Source of the DNA: CAWJMN01 sp963844055
GTDB lineage: Bacteria; Planctomycetota; Planctomycetia; Pirellulales; Pirellulaceae
Reading direction: 5' to 3'
DNA: 64,000 bases
NCBI GenBank assembly: GCA_963844055.1
Contig: CAWJMN010000001.1
Span: 1,364,001-1,428,000, forward strand
Part shown: piece after piece, positions 44,043 to 52,886 of the stretch
Position numbering within the stretch: position 1 is the first letter of the stretch
How the letters are laid out: each line of letters starts with the position of its first letter
The notes under the pieces: generated by a model
Databases searched by the model: none
Told to the model about the DNA's origin: nothing
Seen by the model: only the letters and a program-made list of their open reading frames with translations
Made by a program: the position numbers and the translations under genes

Positions 44043-45701
44043 GTGACGGAGCCTAGCAAGTCTATGTTGAAACCATTTGCCGCAACGCACGGAATGCGAA
44101 TCTGTGTGGTAATGGGATTGGCCTTGCTGGTCACGCTGGCAATTTCGCCGCGCCGTGCACAAGCGGTGTCGCATGAAAGTCCCGAAGTAAAGGCGCTCGT
44201 TGATCGAGGCCTGAAGTTTTTGGAAAACGCCACCGATGGTCGTCTGGGTGGCAAGTGTTTGGTTGGCTTGTGTTTTCTGAAGAATGGCCGCGAAGTTTCG
44301 CATCCACAGATTCAAGTCGCACTCAAGGCCTGTTACGAAACCAAGCTCGACCACGGCGTGCTAGATAACTACAGCCTTGGTATTGGGCTGATGTTCCTGT
44401 GTGAAGCCGACCCCAGCGCGCATGCCAACCGCATTCGCGAGATGGTGCGGGAACTTCTTTCCAGGCAGATGGCCAACGGCGGTTGGAGCTATAAAGATCA
44501 CGCCACGGGGGATACCTCCCAAACGCAATATGCCGTGCTTGGGATGTGGATGGCGAATCGCGAAGCGGGTGTGGAAATTCCGATCGAGGTAATTGATAAA
44601 GTGGCTGCGTGGCTCATGCGCACGCAAGATCCCAGTGGTGGCTGGGGTTATCAGGGTGTTGATCCCGGCAACTTGCAACACGTCATGCAAGACAAAGTCT
44701 CATTGTCGCTGACGGCCGCTGGTCTCGGTTCGCTGTATGTTTGCTACGACTTGCTTCGCATGAAGGAACAGGCCGACAAAGAGAGCAACGAAGGACGACC
44801 GGAAGCGCTCAAGGTGGTTGAGGAAAAAGATAACAAGGGGCGCAAGCGTTCTTCCATTGATCCCAAAACGATGCGGGCAATCATCAATGCGGGCCAAGGC
44901 TGGTTCAATAAGAATTACAAGATCGATCAAGGGTCTTGGAATTCCTACTACATCTACGCGGTAGAACGTCTTAACAGCTTTCGCGAACTCTCCGAAGGAA
45001 AGTTCGAAAAGGAGCCAGGTTGGTACCAAGATGGGTACAAGTTGCTGGCCTCGAAGATCGAAGTCGCGGGAATTCCTGGTGGTGGCGGATTTTGGAAGGC
45101 TGACCAAGATAATGATGTGACTGCTACCTGCTTTCATGTGCTGTTCTTGTCTCGAAGTGCCCGCAAAGCCATTACAAAGGTCGCGGGGAATTTGGGCGAA
45201 GGGGTGCTGCTTGGCGGCATGGGACTGCCTCCCAATACGGCCGACATCCGCGAGAAAAACGGCAAGCTGATTGAGACCCCACTTTCAGGATCGATCGATG
45301 ACATTCTCAGCATTGTCGAAGATCCCGATAATCCTGAATTGAGCCGCATGGTAGAGAACGCTCAAACCGTCAGCCTCGATGCAGACGACTCCAAGCGAGA
45401 AAGTCAGATTCTTCGCCTGCGAAAAATGGTCTCTGCGGGAAATTACGAATCTCGCATGGTGTCGGTGCGATCCCTTTCGCGCGTTCGAGAGCTGGATAAT
45501 GTTCCGGTTCTGATTTACGCGCTAACCGATCCTGATATTCGTGTCGTGCGTGAGGCGGATAAGGGGCTGCGGTTTATTAGCCGAAAGCTCAACGGTGTGG
45601 GGACGCTGGAGAATCCGACCAAGGAGCAGATCAAAACGCTTCGAAAGGCTTGGCGTGATTGGTACTCTTCGATTCGGCCTGATGCAGAATTCATTGACTA
45701 G
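44043..45701 (+). CDS. Exported prenyltransferase/squalene-cyclase-fold repeat protein
   Basis: First gene of the TolQ/ExbD cluster, 552 residues. A hydrophobic signal (MRICVVMGLALLVTLAISP, ending at AQA) precedes an alpha/alpha-barrel repeat region with the QW-like pattern seen in squalene-hopene cyclases and protein prenyltransferases: RQMANGGWSYKD, RTQDPSGGWGYQG and GGGGFWKADQDNDVTATCF. The cyclase DxDD motif is not visible, so a binding rather than enzymatic role is likely. The C-terminal 100 residues resemble HEAT repeats (SVRSLSRVRELDNVPVLIYALTDPDIRVVREADKGLRFI). The GTG at 44043 has GGTGA 7 nt before. The ATG at 44064 is an alternative. Its exact role is unknown. Confidence 0.75.
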   Translation: MTEPSKSMLKPFAATHGMRICVVMGLALLVTLAISPRRAQAVSHESPEVKALVDRGLKFLENATDGRLGGKCLVGLCFLKNGREVSHPQIQVALKACYETKLDHGVLDNYSLGIGLMFLCEADPSAHANRIREMVRELLSRQMANGGWSYKDHATGDTSQTQYAVLGMWMANREAGVEIPIEVIDKVAAWLMRTQDPSGGWGYQGVDPGNLQHVMQDKVSLSLTAAGLGSLYVCYDLLRMKEQADKESNEGRPEALKVVEEKDNKGRKRSSIDPKTMRAIINAGQGWFNKNYKIDQGSWNSYYIYAVERLNSFRELSEGKFEKEPGWYQDGYKLLASKIEVAGIPGGGGFWKADQDNDVTATCFHVLFLSRSARKAITKVAGNLGEGVLLGGMGLPPNTADIREKNGKLIETPLSGSIDDILSIVEDPDNPELSRMVENAQTVSLDADDSKRESQILRLRKMVSAGNYESRMVSVRSLSRVRELDNVPVLIYALTDPDIRVVREADKGLRFISRKLNGVGTLENPTKEQIKTLRKAWRDWYSSIRPDAEFID

Positions 45702-45757
45702 CTCACTCTTGCTTGCTCAGGTAACTATTCCCTCTATCACTTGGCCCGAGTTTGTTC

Positions 45758-46669
45758 ATGGCTGCGACTGCTCCAACCTCTTCTAAGCCTTCGCTAACCG
45801 ATCCTACCCAGTCGGGGCTGGTCGTCTCGAAGTACGATCAAGTCTCGGGCATGCTGATTGCGGTGTTGCTGCTGCTGGGTTCTTTGACGCTGGGAATGTA
45901 CTTGGTTTGGCTGTCAAAGCTTCCTAGTCGAGAGCCCCCGCCGGTGGAAATCCGAATGTTGGAAGATGTCGGCGGCGGTGGCAGTGGCAGTGGAATGGCG
46001 GGGGGCGAACGCGACCTGGATGAGCCCAGTGCTGAAGAACTTCCCGAGGTGATTGAGCGCAATCCCGAGACCACGCTGGAAGCCATTGCGATGGTCGTCA
46101 AGAATGAAGAAGTAGCGCTCGAATCGGTCGGCGGCGAGACCTCTTTTGGCAATGGCGAAGGAACTGGAAGTGGAGATGGGCGCGGGATTGGACCTGGCGG
46201 CCCGGGAACTTCCGACGGTATTCCGGCGTGGGAACGCTGGGAAGTCAGGTTTTCGGCCACCAACCTTAATACGTATGCCGCACAGCTGGACTTTTTCGGC
46301 GTCGAGCTAGGGGTTGCAGGCGGCGGCAGTCCTATTGTTCAGTACATTACGCAAGTATCATCCGCAAAGCCGAACGTTCGCAATGGCGATCCCAAGGATG
46401 AAAAGCGTCTGCGGTTTATGTATCGCAATGGTCCGCTGCGAGACGCAGATCGGGCGTTGGCGGCCAAAGCGGGCGTTGATCCCTCGGGCAAGATTGTCTT
46501 TCAGTTTTATCCGCCGGAAATGTATAAGCAGTTGCTTACGCTCGAAAACATTCAGATGGGCAAGCGGCGGATTATTGAAGTGAAGCGGACGGTCTTTGGG
46601 GTTCGCCCGGCAGCAGGTGCTGCGGGGCGGTTTGAATTCTTTGTCATTAGCCAAGAGTATCGAGGTTGA
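45758..46669 (+). CDS. Single-span glycine-rich envelope protein (possible TonB/TolA analogue)
   Basis: A 303-residue protein with one membrane helix (GMLIAVLLLLGSLTLGMYLVWL, about residues 31-52) preceded by a short cytoplasmic tail, so the rest is periplasmic. Residues 70-150 are acidic and glycine-rich (VGGGGSGSGMAGGERDLDEP, GNGEGTGSGDGRGIGPGGPG) and probably extended. The C-terminal 150 residues form a globular domain (WEVRFSATNLNTYAAQLDFFGVELGV, IVFQFYPPEMYKQLLTLENI). Topology and position just before a TolQ-type channel resemble TonB and TolA. No sequence similarity to them is visible, so the analogy is inferred. The gap to the previous gene is 56 nt. Confidence 0.7.
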   Translation: MAATAPTSSKPSLTDPTQSGLVVSKYDQVSGMLIAVLLLLGSLTLGMYLVWLSKLPSREPPPVEIRMLEDVGGGGSGSGMAGGERDLDEPSAEELPEVIERNPETTLEAIAMVVKNEEVALESVGGETSFGNGEGTGSGDGRGIGPGGPGTSDGIPAWERWEVRFSATNLNTYAAQLDFFGVELGVAGGGSPIVQYITQVSSAKPNVRNGDPKDEKRLRFMYRNGPLRDADRALAAKAGVDPSGKIVFQFYPPEMYKQLLTLENIQMGKRRIIEVKRTVFGVRPAAGAAGRFEFFVISQEYRG

Positions 46670-47016
46670 TCGGCGGCTCTCGTCCTATGGATGGAGAGTA
46701 GGCTTGTGGGTCTTGGTTGTGGCGGTTTCGTTTCCGTCAGGGAGAGGTTAATTTTCATATTTCGGCCGCTGCCCTAGCTTTGGGCGCAGCGTGTTCGGAT
46801 TACAATCAGAGATTCAAAATAAGGGGTAGATGGGCCGTTCTGGTACCATGGTGCCTCTTAGGCAAAAGTCGTTGTGCTGAAGCTAGTAACGAGTGTCCGC
46901 GAGGCCTTGTTGGGCTTGGCGTGTAAAGCAGAGGATCGGGTTCGGATGAGGTCGCTGCGCGGGGCAGGGGCCATTGAAGATTTTGGAGACGGCCATCGGG
47001 CTTTAGATTCACCGCT
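46670..47016. other. Intergenic region before the proton channel gene, 347 bp
   Basis: The cluster has an unusually long gap here. I see no ribosome site with a credible frame, no terminator with a T tract and no known RNA. A modest hairpin GCTGCCC / GGGCGC occurs near 46770. A separate promoter for the channel gene is possible. Confidence 0.35.
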
Positions 47017-47658
47017 ATGAGCTTCATTGACATCATCAATAACAGCGTCTACCTCCTTTTGGCGATCGACGCTTTGTGGGGTACTTACTGTACGATCACG
47101 GTTTTTATGCGGCTTTCGCAGAAGAACTTCCGTGGCGAGGCGCAGCAGAACGTCTTTCTGGGGCAAATTGAAGAGTCCCTAAAAAAGGGAGACTTGGACG
47201 GCGCTGCGGAGACTTGCGACGGAGATGAGCGGGCCGTTCCTCAGCTCATTGGCCTGGCCTTGGCTAACCGAGCCCAGCCGGTAGAACGTGTTCAAGAATT
47301 GCTAGTTGAGCGTTTTCAGCGTGACGTCATGGCCGACCTGGAACAACGCATCAACTGGATCAACAACGTTATCAAGACGGCACCGATGTTGGGGCTGCTC
47401 GGTACGGTGCTCGGTATGATGGCGGCGTTTGGCAAACTTTCGGGTTCCAAAAATGTGACGCCGCAAGATCTTGCAGGCGACATCAGCTTCGCCCTTATTA
47501 CGACTGCCATCGGTTTGTCGATTACGATTCCGGCAACACTGTCGCTGGCCAAGATCAACGGCAGCTTGAAGTTGCTCGAAGATTTGGTGGGTAGCGGCCT
47601 TTCTCGCTTCTTTGAAGCCTGGCAGACCATTCCACGCAGCGGCTCGAAGGGGAGATAA
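47017..47658 (+). CDS. MotA/TolQ/ExbB-family proton channel
   Basis: Subunit of a proton-motive-force-driven motor in the inner membrane. The 213-residue chain has three helices at about residues 8-31, 120-140 and 155-178, the TolQ/ExbB pattern. TM2 contains APMLGLLGTVLGMM with T130, matching ExbB Thr148. TM3 contains ALITTAIGLSITIPA with T162/T163, matching ExbB Thr181. The cytoplasmic loop (about 35-115) is standard. It lies 3 nt before the first ExbD gene, so the stoichiometric partner is adjacent. It cannot be called TolQ or ExbB on sequence alone. Confidence 0.9.
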   Translation: MSFIDIINNSVYLLLAIDALWGTYCTITVFMRLSQKNFRGEAQQNVFLGQIEESLKKGDLDGAAETCDGDERAVPQLIGLALANRAQPVERVQELLVERFQRDVMADLEQRINWINNVIKTAPMLGLLGTVLGMMAAFGKLSGSKNVTPQDLAGDISFALITTAIGLSITIPATLSLAKINGSLKLLEDLVGSGLSRFFEAWQTIPRSGSKGR

Positions 47659-47661
47659 TCT

Positions 47662-48117
47662 ATGGCTCGGATTGCCATGCGGAAAAAACCGCGAGTGATG
47701 GAAGAGGCGGAGATGGATATCACGCCGATGATCGACTGTACGTTCTTGCTTTTGATTTTCTTTCTGGTGACCTCCAATCCAGAAAAGAAGTCGCCGATTG
47801 ACCTTCCTACGGTCAAAATCGGTTATGGCGCAGTAGAGAAGCAGTCCGTCATCGTTTCGATGGATCGAACGGCCGATGGGAACCCCGTAACCTACCTGTC
47901 TGACAATACCGATACCAAGAACCGCATTTCAGGAAGTCCAACGGACCAAGAAGAAGCGGTGGTGGGCTATGTTCGTGACGGAGCAGCCAAGAACAAAAAA
48001 GATGTCATCGTGAAGGCAAATAAAGACCTTAAGCTCCGTGATGTGCATCGTGTCTTGTCTGCGGCCAGCCAGGCAGAGATCGAGCATCTGTTTATTGGCG
48101 TTCAGCAACAGAAGTAG
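47662..48117 (+). CDS. ExbD/TolR-family biopolymer transport protein (first copy)
   Basis: A 151-residue partner of the channel. A short basic N-terminus leads to EMDITPMIDCTFLLLIFFLVT with the essential proton-carrying aspartate at residue 25, identical in position to ExbD Asp25. The periplasmic domain follows with SPIDLPTVKIGY and the usual final region (DVIVKANKDLKLRDVHRVLSAASQAEIEHLFIGV). Start 3 nt after the channel stop and stop 29 nt before the second ExbD. Confidence 0.9.
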   Translation: MARIAMRKKPRVMEEAEMDITPMIDCTFLLLIFFLVTSNPEKKSPIDLPTVKIGYGAVEKQSVIVSMDRTADGNPVTYLSDNTDTKNRISGSPTDQEEAVVGYVRDGAAKNKKDVIVKANKDLKLRDVHRVLSAASQAEIEHLFIGVQQQK

Positions 48118-48146
48118 AACTTTCGTTTGTAGGAATTAAGGTACAC

Positions 48147-48938
48147 GTGTCGATCCAGTTCGCTTGTTCGGAATGCAGCGCGCAGTTTTTGGTCACCAAG
48201 CAGGCCGTCGGCCATCGTGTGCGCTGTCCGAATTGCGACAAGATTGTGGTCGTCACTGCCCCTTCGTCTGGTTTCCCCGCGACCGAGTTTGCGGCGGCCG
48301 GCACACCTCCACTGCCCGATGTGATGGCAGCGCCGGAACAAGAGGTCACCCCTCCGCCGATTTTGCGTCCTCTCGATCCGCTGCCAACTCCCGCTCGTTC
48401 CTCTGGCAGTCGTTTTGCTGGTGCACCGGAGCCGCCTCCTGCAGAGGCTCCCAAGAAGGAGAAGCGATTCTCGCTGGGGAACAAGCGTGGCGCAATCCAA
48501 GCCGAAATGGATATGACGCCGATGGTGGACGTCACGTTCTTGCTGTTGATCTTCTTTATGGTCACGGCATCCTTCACGATGCAACGTTCGCAACAGATTC
48601 CGAAGCAGGAATCCAAAGAAAACAGCACGCAGGTGAAGTCACCCCAAGAGCTTTCCGAGAACCCTGACTTCATCACAGTGCGTATTGATAGTAACAGCAC
48701 CTATTTCGTCAGCGCCGTCTCCCTAGAGGATGAGGCCGAAGTTCCCAGCCGGCAAGAGTTGCTGCTAAAGCTGAAGCAAGCCCGTCAGCCCGATGCGCAA
48801 GGCAAGATGCCGACCAAGATGCTTGTCAAAGCGCATGGAGATGCCCTGCTGGAGCGAGTCTCGACCGCGATTGATGCAGGGAACGAAGTGGGGATCGAAG
48901 AGGTGCAGTTGTTGAAAGTCGAAGATGATGAGTCTTGA
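48147..48938 (+). CDS. Zinc-ribbon head fused to ExbD/TolR (second copy)
   Basis: The 263-residue protein opens with a zinc ribbon (C7-S-E-C10 and C27-P-N-C30), has a Pro/Ala linker to about residue 110, and then a complete ExbD/TolR: EMDMTPMVDVTFLLLIFFMVT with proton aspartate D128. The periplasmic domain follows (KMLVKAHGDALLERVSTAIDAG). The ribbon sits on the cytoplasmic side. I know of ExbD as a short protein of about 140 residues, so the extra 110-residue head is unusual. GTG start. Together with the first copy this gives two nonidentical ExbD subunits for one channel. Confidence 0.85.
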   Translation: MSIQFACSECSAQFLVTKQAVGHRVRCPNCDKIVVVTAPSSGFPATEFAAAGTPPLPDVMAAPEQEVTPPPILRPLDPLPTPARSSGSRFAGAPEPPPAEAPKKEKRFSLGNKRGAIQAEMDMTPMVDVTFLLLIFFMVTASFTMQRSQQIPKQESKENSTQVKSPQELSENPDFITVRIDSNSTYFVSAVSLEDEAEVPSRQELLLKLKQARQPDAQGKMPTKMLVKAHGDALLERVSTAIDAGNEVGIEEVQLLKVEDDES

Positions 48939-49034
48939 TCGACGATGAGTGTGTTGCGTGGTTGATGCTTCCTGATTCATTTACATTTTAAAAACACACA
49001 CGTCACAAACGCGACGGGTTACGAGGTCTCAGTT

Positions 49035-52000
49035 ATGTCGGCCAGCCAAGTACTTGATCTTGCCGAGCGGAAGGGCTTGCTAGATGCGAAAGTCATTATC
49101 GACCTGCGCCGGCAAGTGGCGGAATCGAAGTTTGTAGTAACGCCCGAAGCCATCGCCAAGATTTTGGTCGATCATGGCCATCTAACCCCGTTCCAAGCTC
49201 GCAAGCTGGTAAGCGAAGCGCTAGAGGGAAACGAACCCACGCCGGAATCGCCTGCTGCGCCGGCACCAACTCCTGCCGCTGCGGCGCCGACGCCTCCCCC
49301 CAAGCCGGCTGCTCCACCGGCCAAGCCGTCTACGGTTGCTGAAGATGATCTGCTGGCTCAGTTGGCCGATGAGGAGCCCCCCACACGTTCCATTCCCGCT
49401 CCGCCAGCGGCTGCTGAAGAAGAAGTGGTTGACCTCTCGCTCGGTGATGAAGAAGTGCCGTCACTTCTTTCGCCCCCTGCCAAGCCGTTGCTGCCAGGTA
49501 GTAGTGCGGTTGGTCAACCGCCGCGTCGCCCGGTGCCAGCGGACAACGACGAAGAGGTTGTCGATCTGGAACTTGCGCTCCCCTCTGCATCGGCAAGTCC
49601 TGTCGCTCCGAACAAGCCAACCGGTTCCAAGTCGGGCGGAAGCAAAGGGACGAGCAAGCCTGCGGCGCCGCCGCCCGCTGCGCCCGCAAAGCCCAAGGCT
49701 CCACCAGCGCCGCCGGTTCAAGTGGCGACAACTCCACTCACTCCCCTTACACCGATCGCGCCGACTCCATTAACGCCTGTTTCGGCGCCGGTAGATCTCT
49801 TTGGTGGACCAAGCCTAACTCCCCTATCGCCACTGGGGGGTGGTGATTTGATGGGAGCCAATCCCTTTGGTGCGCCAGCGGCAACGCCCGAAGCGGATGG
49901 CAAAAAGGGGAAGGCCAAAAAAGGGCCCAAGAAGAACAAGTGGGATTCGCCGCTGCTGCTGCTGGGGGGCGGTGGGCTCGGTTTGATGCTGATCATTGCG
50001 GCATTCCTGTTTTACTCGTTGACGCAGGGAAGTGCGGCCGAGGAATTCAAGCAAGCCGAGGCAGACTATAATTCGGGTTCTTTGGCTTCGGCCATCGACA
50101 AGCTCGACCATTTCATCAAGGCCAACCCAACTGGTACGAATTCAAGCATGGCGCGGGTCTTACGCGGCATGGCCGAGTTGCGGTCGACCTCGGAAGAGGG
50201 ACGCAATCCGGCCAAGGGGCTCAAGGCGGCTCAAGAGATATTGCCTCGCATCAAAGAGGAAGAGGCGTTTCCTGATGTGCGGCTTTGGCTGCGTCCGATT
50301 CTTTCAGACATCGCGCGAGGATATTCCGAACTGGCGTTAAAGACTGATGATAGTAAGCGTCGTCTGGAACTTGTCAAACTCACGGAAGATGCGCTGCAAC
50401 TCGTACGCAATCCTGAATACATTCCCTCATCGCTGCTGGTAGAAATTCAACCACAGATCAATGCGACCGAGGATAAGCTGCGGGCGGCTCGACGGTCGAT
50501 TGATCAAGATGTTGATCGTGCAAACAGCCTAGCCAAGATGGATGCACTGATCACGGCTGGCACATTGAATGAAGCGTATGAAGAACGCCGTGCGCTGCTG
50601 CGAAAGTATCCCAATTTGGAATCGGATGCAGAGCTTTTAGCCAAGACTAGGCAGGCCAGCGAAAGCGAACGGGCTGCCGTCAGGCGCACCGAACAAGAGC
50701 ATGCACCGATTGCAACTGCGGCAACGCCTAGCCTCGGAACGAGGACCGTCTTAGGGATTCGCACGGGCGGAAAAATTGCCGGGCGTGCAGGCAAGGTAGT
50801 AGTGGTATCGCTGCAAGGGGCTGCGTACGGAGTGAACCTGGAAGATGGCACCATTATTTGGCGCCGGTATTTGGGGAATAGCTCCAAGCAGACGCCTGTT
50901 CCTGTTAGCCGGGATGTGGGGAGTGACGTTCTGGTTAGTGATGATCGCTCGCGTGAGTTGATTCGTCTGGAGGCCGCAACCGGAAACCCTGTATGGCGTT
51001 TGCAAATGCCAGAGCCCTACGCGCTGCCGATTGTAGTGGGTGAACACGCCTTTGTTACGCTAGGCTCGGGATTGATTTGGGAAGTCAACTTGGCCAGCGG
51101 CCTGTGCGCACGCCAAGTTCAAATGCCACAAAGGTTGTCGCTTTCCTGCGGGGCCGATGCCACGAGCCGGACGCCTCGCCTTATTCAGGTAGGTGAACAC
51201 TCGACCGTGTTTTCTCTGCAGGTGGAGACGCTGGAGTGCATGAGTACGGTTTATTTGGGGCACCGAACAGGAACTGTAAAAGTTCCACCGGTTGCCGTGC
51301 TTGGCAATGTATTGGTTGCCGAAAGCCGTACCGAAGAGTTCAGTGAAATCCATGTGCTGGTCCCATCACCAGAAAATAAGAAGCAACTTGTCGTCCATGC
51401 AGAAACGTTCCGTTTGAAGGGACGCATTGTTTCGCCCATGGTGGTTAGCGGCCGCCGCGCCGTCATTGTCTCGGACCTGGGGCATGTGCTTTTGTTAGAA
51501 GCCGATACAGGAAGTCTTGAAAAGCCGTTCCGTGTTGTGGGTGAGGTGGAAGCGGCAGAAACGAGTCCCGTCTATCCGTACGCACAGATGGACGGCAGTC
51601 GTCTATGGGTTTATAGCCAACGCTCCACCGGATTTGAAATTCAAAGCACGCAGGAGAAGATTGGCCGCAAGTGGACCGCTAACAAGGATGACACCTTCGT
51701 TGCTCCGCCCATCTTGCTGGAAGATTGCATTGTCCATGTCCGCAAGCGAGCGGGCACTTCCGGCCATACGATCGAAGCTTCAGCACTTGAAGACGGAAAC
51801 AAGGTGTTGTGGGCCGTCGATTTGGGAACCAACCTTGTCCAGGTGGGGGCGAATGAAGCAGCTAAGCAGTTTGTCGCCATCAACAGTCGTGGCCAAGTAT
51901 TTGAGTTCCCCAATGAAGCGTTTTCAAATGGGTTTTTTGACAAGGTCGCTTTTCAGCCGATCGGCAGCATCGATCAGTGGCTGTTAAGTGATGGCAGTGT

Positions 52001-52865
52001 TGTCGATGGCGAGTCGTGGTGCGCAAGTGGGATCACCAACTCGGCAAGAGCAATTGTCTATCGCAAGGGTTCGGCCGCTGATCGAATCAAGCAGGTCGAG
52101 CTGGCCATCCCGCCCAAGGAAGCGGTAGGGGGCGTTGCTCCGTTTGAGGGCGGATTGCTTGTGCCGCTGCGTATGGGACAGGTTTTGCATTTAGATGCCG
52201 TGACGGGGGCTCCCAAGTTGTTTCCGTTCCAGCCGGAGTTGGCAGCCGGGAAAAAGATGAATTGGTCGCGACCAGCGGTCTTTAAAGATCGGCGAGAGTT
52301 CATCATCTCCGATGGAGAGTCCACTCTCTTTCGAATTGGTGTGAAAGAGCAACCACGTCCGTTTTTAGCTTCGCTGAAAGAGGCAAGCGTGGCGGGTAAA
52401 GTGGTGGGACCACTCGCTGCGGCGGAGGGCGATACCGTTGCGGCACTGACGCGGGAAGATGCGCAGTGGCGTTTGGTGCTGGTTGACTCGAAGGAGTTGC
52501 AGGTCAAAGCCACGAAGGTGTTGACCGCGCCGCCAAGCTGGGGGCCTGTTGCAGTGGGAACTTCCATTGCGATGGTGGATCCAACGCGAGGGCTGGTTGT
52601 TTTCGATTCGGATGGAAGTGAGTTGTGGGCTTGTGATCTCGCTGGTGACACGCTGGTGGGCGAACCGATTGTTCAGGATGCAAACTGGATTGTCACCACG
52701 CGAAATGGCAAGATCCTGCGGATTCAGTCGACAGATGGAACGCTCCTTGGTCAGGCGGATTGTGGCGAGCCGCTGCTTGGCGTGCGGTACCTTCTGGGTG
52801 AGCGGCTCATGCTTTCGGGCCTAGATGGAACGGTCATGTTGGTTCCGCTCCCCGCAAAAAAGTAA
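49035..52865 (+). CDS. Membrane-anchored TPR/beta-propeller protein with LTxxQ head, 1276 aa
   Basis: Residues 1-65 form a helical module with LVDHGHLTPFQ (44-54), also seen in the kinase at 56872. Residues 65-300 are Ala/Pro-rich disorder. One helix at about 305-330 (WDSPLLLLGGGGLGLMLIIAAFLFY) anchors it. Residues 340-560 are TPR-like (AEEFKQAEADYNSGSLASAIDKLDHFI, LNEAYEERRALLRKYPNLESDA). From about 570 to the end there are PQQ-type propeller blades (AAYGVNLEDGTIIWRRYLG, LIRLEAATGNPVWRLQM, SKELQVKATKVLT, VFDSDGSELWACDL). The head is thus cytosolic and the propeller periplasmic. It follows ExbD by 96 nt. Confidence 0.8.
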   Translation: MSASQVLDLAERKGLLDAKVIIDLRRQVAESKFVVTPEAIAKILVDHGHLTPFQARKLVSEALEGNEPTPESPAAPAPTPAAAAPTPPPKPAAPPAKPSTVAEDDLLAQLADEEPPTRSIPAPPAAAEEEVVDLSLGDEEVPSLLSPPAKPLLPGSSAVGQPPRRPVPADNDEEVVDLELALPSASASPVAPNKPTGSKSGGSKGTSKPAAPPPAAPAKPKAPPAPPVQVATTPLTPLTPIAPTPLTPVSAPVDLFGGPSLTPLSPLGGGDLMGANPFGAPAATPEADGKKGKAKKGPKKNKWDSPLLLLGGGGLGLMLIIAAFLFYSLTQGSAAEEFKQAEADYNSGSLASAIDKLDHFIKANPTGTNSSMARVLRGMAELRSTSEEGRNPAKGLKAAQEILPRIKEEEAFPDVRLWLRPILSDIARGYSELALKTDDSKRRLELVKLTEDALQLVRNPEYIPSSLLVEIQPQINATEDKLRAARRSIDQDVDRANSLAKMDALITAGTLNEAYEERRALLRKYPNLESDAELLAKTRQASESERAAVRRTEQEHAPIATAATPSLGTRTVLGIRTGGKIAGRAGKVVVVSLQGAAYGVNLEDGTIIWRRYLGNSSKQTPVPVSRDVGSDVLVSDDRSRELIRLEAATGNPVWRLQMPEPYALPIVVGEHAFVTLGSGLIWEVNLASGLCARQVQMPQRLSLSCGADATSRTPRLIQVGEHSTVFSLQVETLECMSTVYLGHRTGTVKVPPVAVLGNVLVAESRTEEFSEIHVLVPSPENKKQLVVHAETFRLKGRIVSPMVVSGRRAVIVSDLGHVLLLEADTGSLEKPFRVVGEVEAAETSPVYPYAQMDGSRLWVYSQRSTGFEIQSTQEKIGRKWTANKDDTFVAPPILLEDCIVHVRKRAGTSGHTIEASALEDGNKVLWAVDLGTNLVQVGANEAAKQFVAINSRGQVFEFPNEAFSNGFFDKVAFQPIGSIDQWLLSDGSVVDGESWCASGITNSARAIVYRKGSAADRIKQVELAIPPKEAVGGVAPFEGGLLVPLRMGQVLHLDAVTGAPKLFPFQPELAAGKKMNWSRPAVFKDRREFIISDGESTLFRIGVKEQPRPFLASLKEASVAGKVVGPLAAAEGDTVAALTREDAQWRLVLVDSKELQVKATKVLTAPPSWGPVAVGTSIAMVDPTRGLVVFDSDGSELWACDLAGDTLVGEPIVQDANWIVTTRNGKILRIQSTDGTLLGQADCGEPLLGVRYLLGERLMLSGLDGTVMLVPLPAKK

Positions 52866-52886
52866 CGCCTTGGGTCCGCGACGTGA

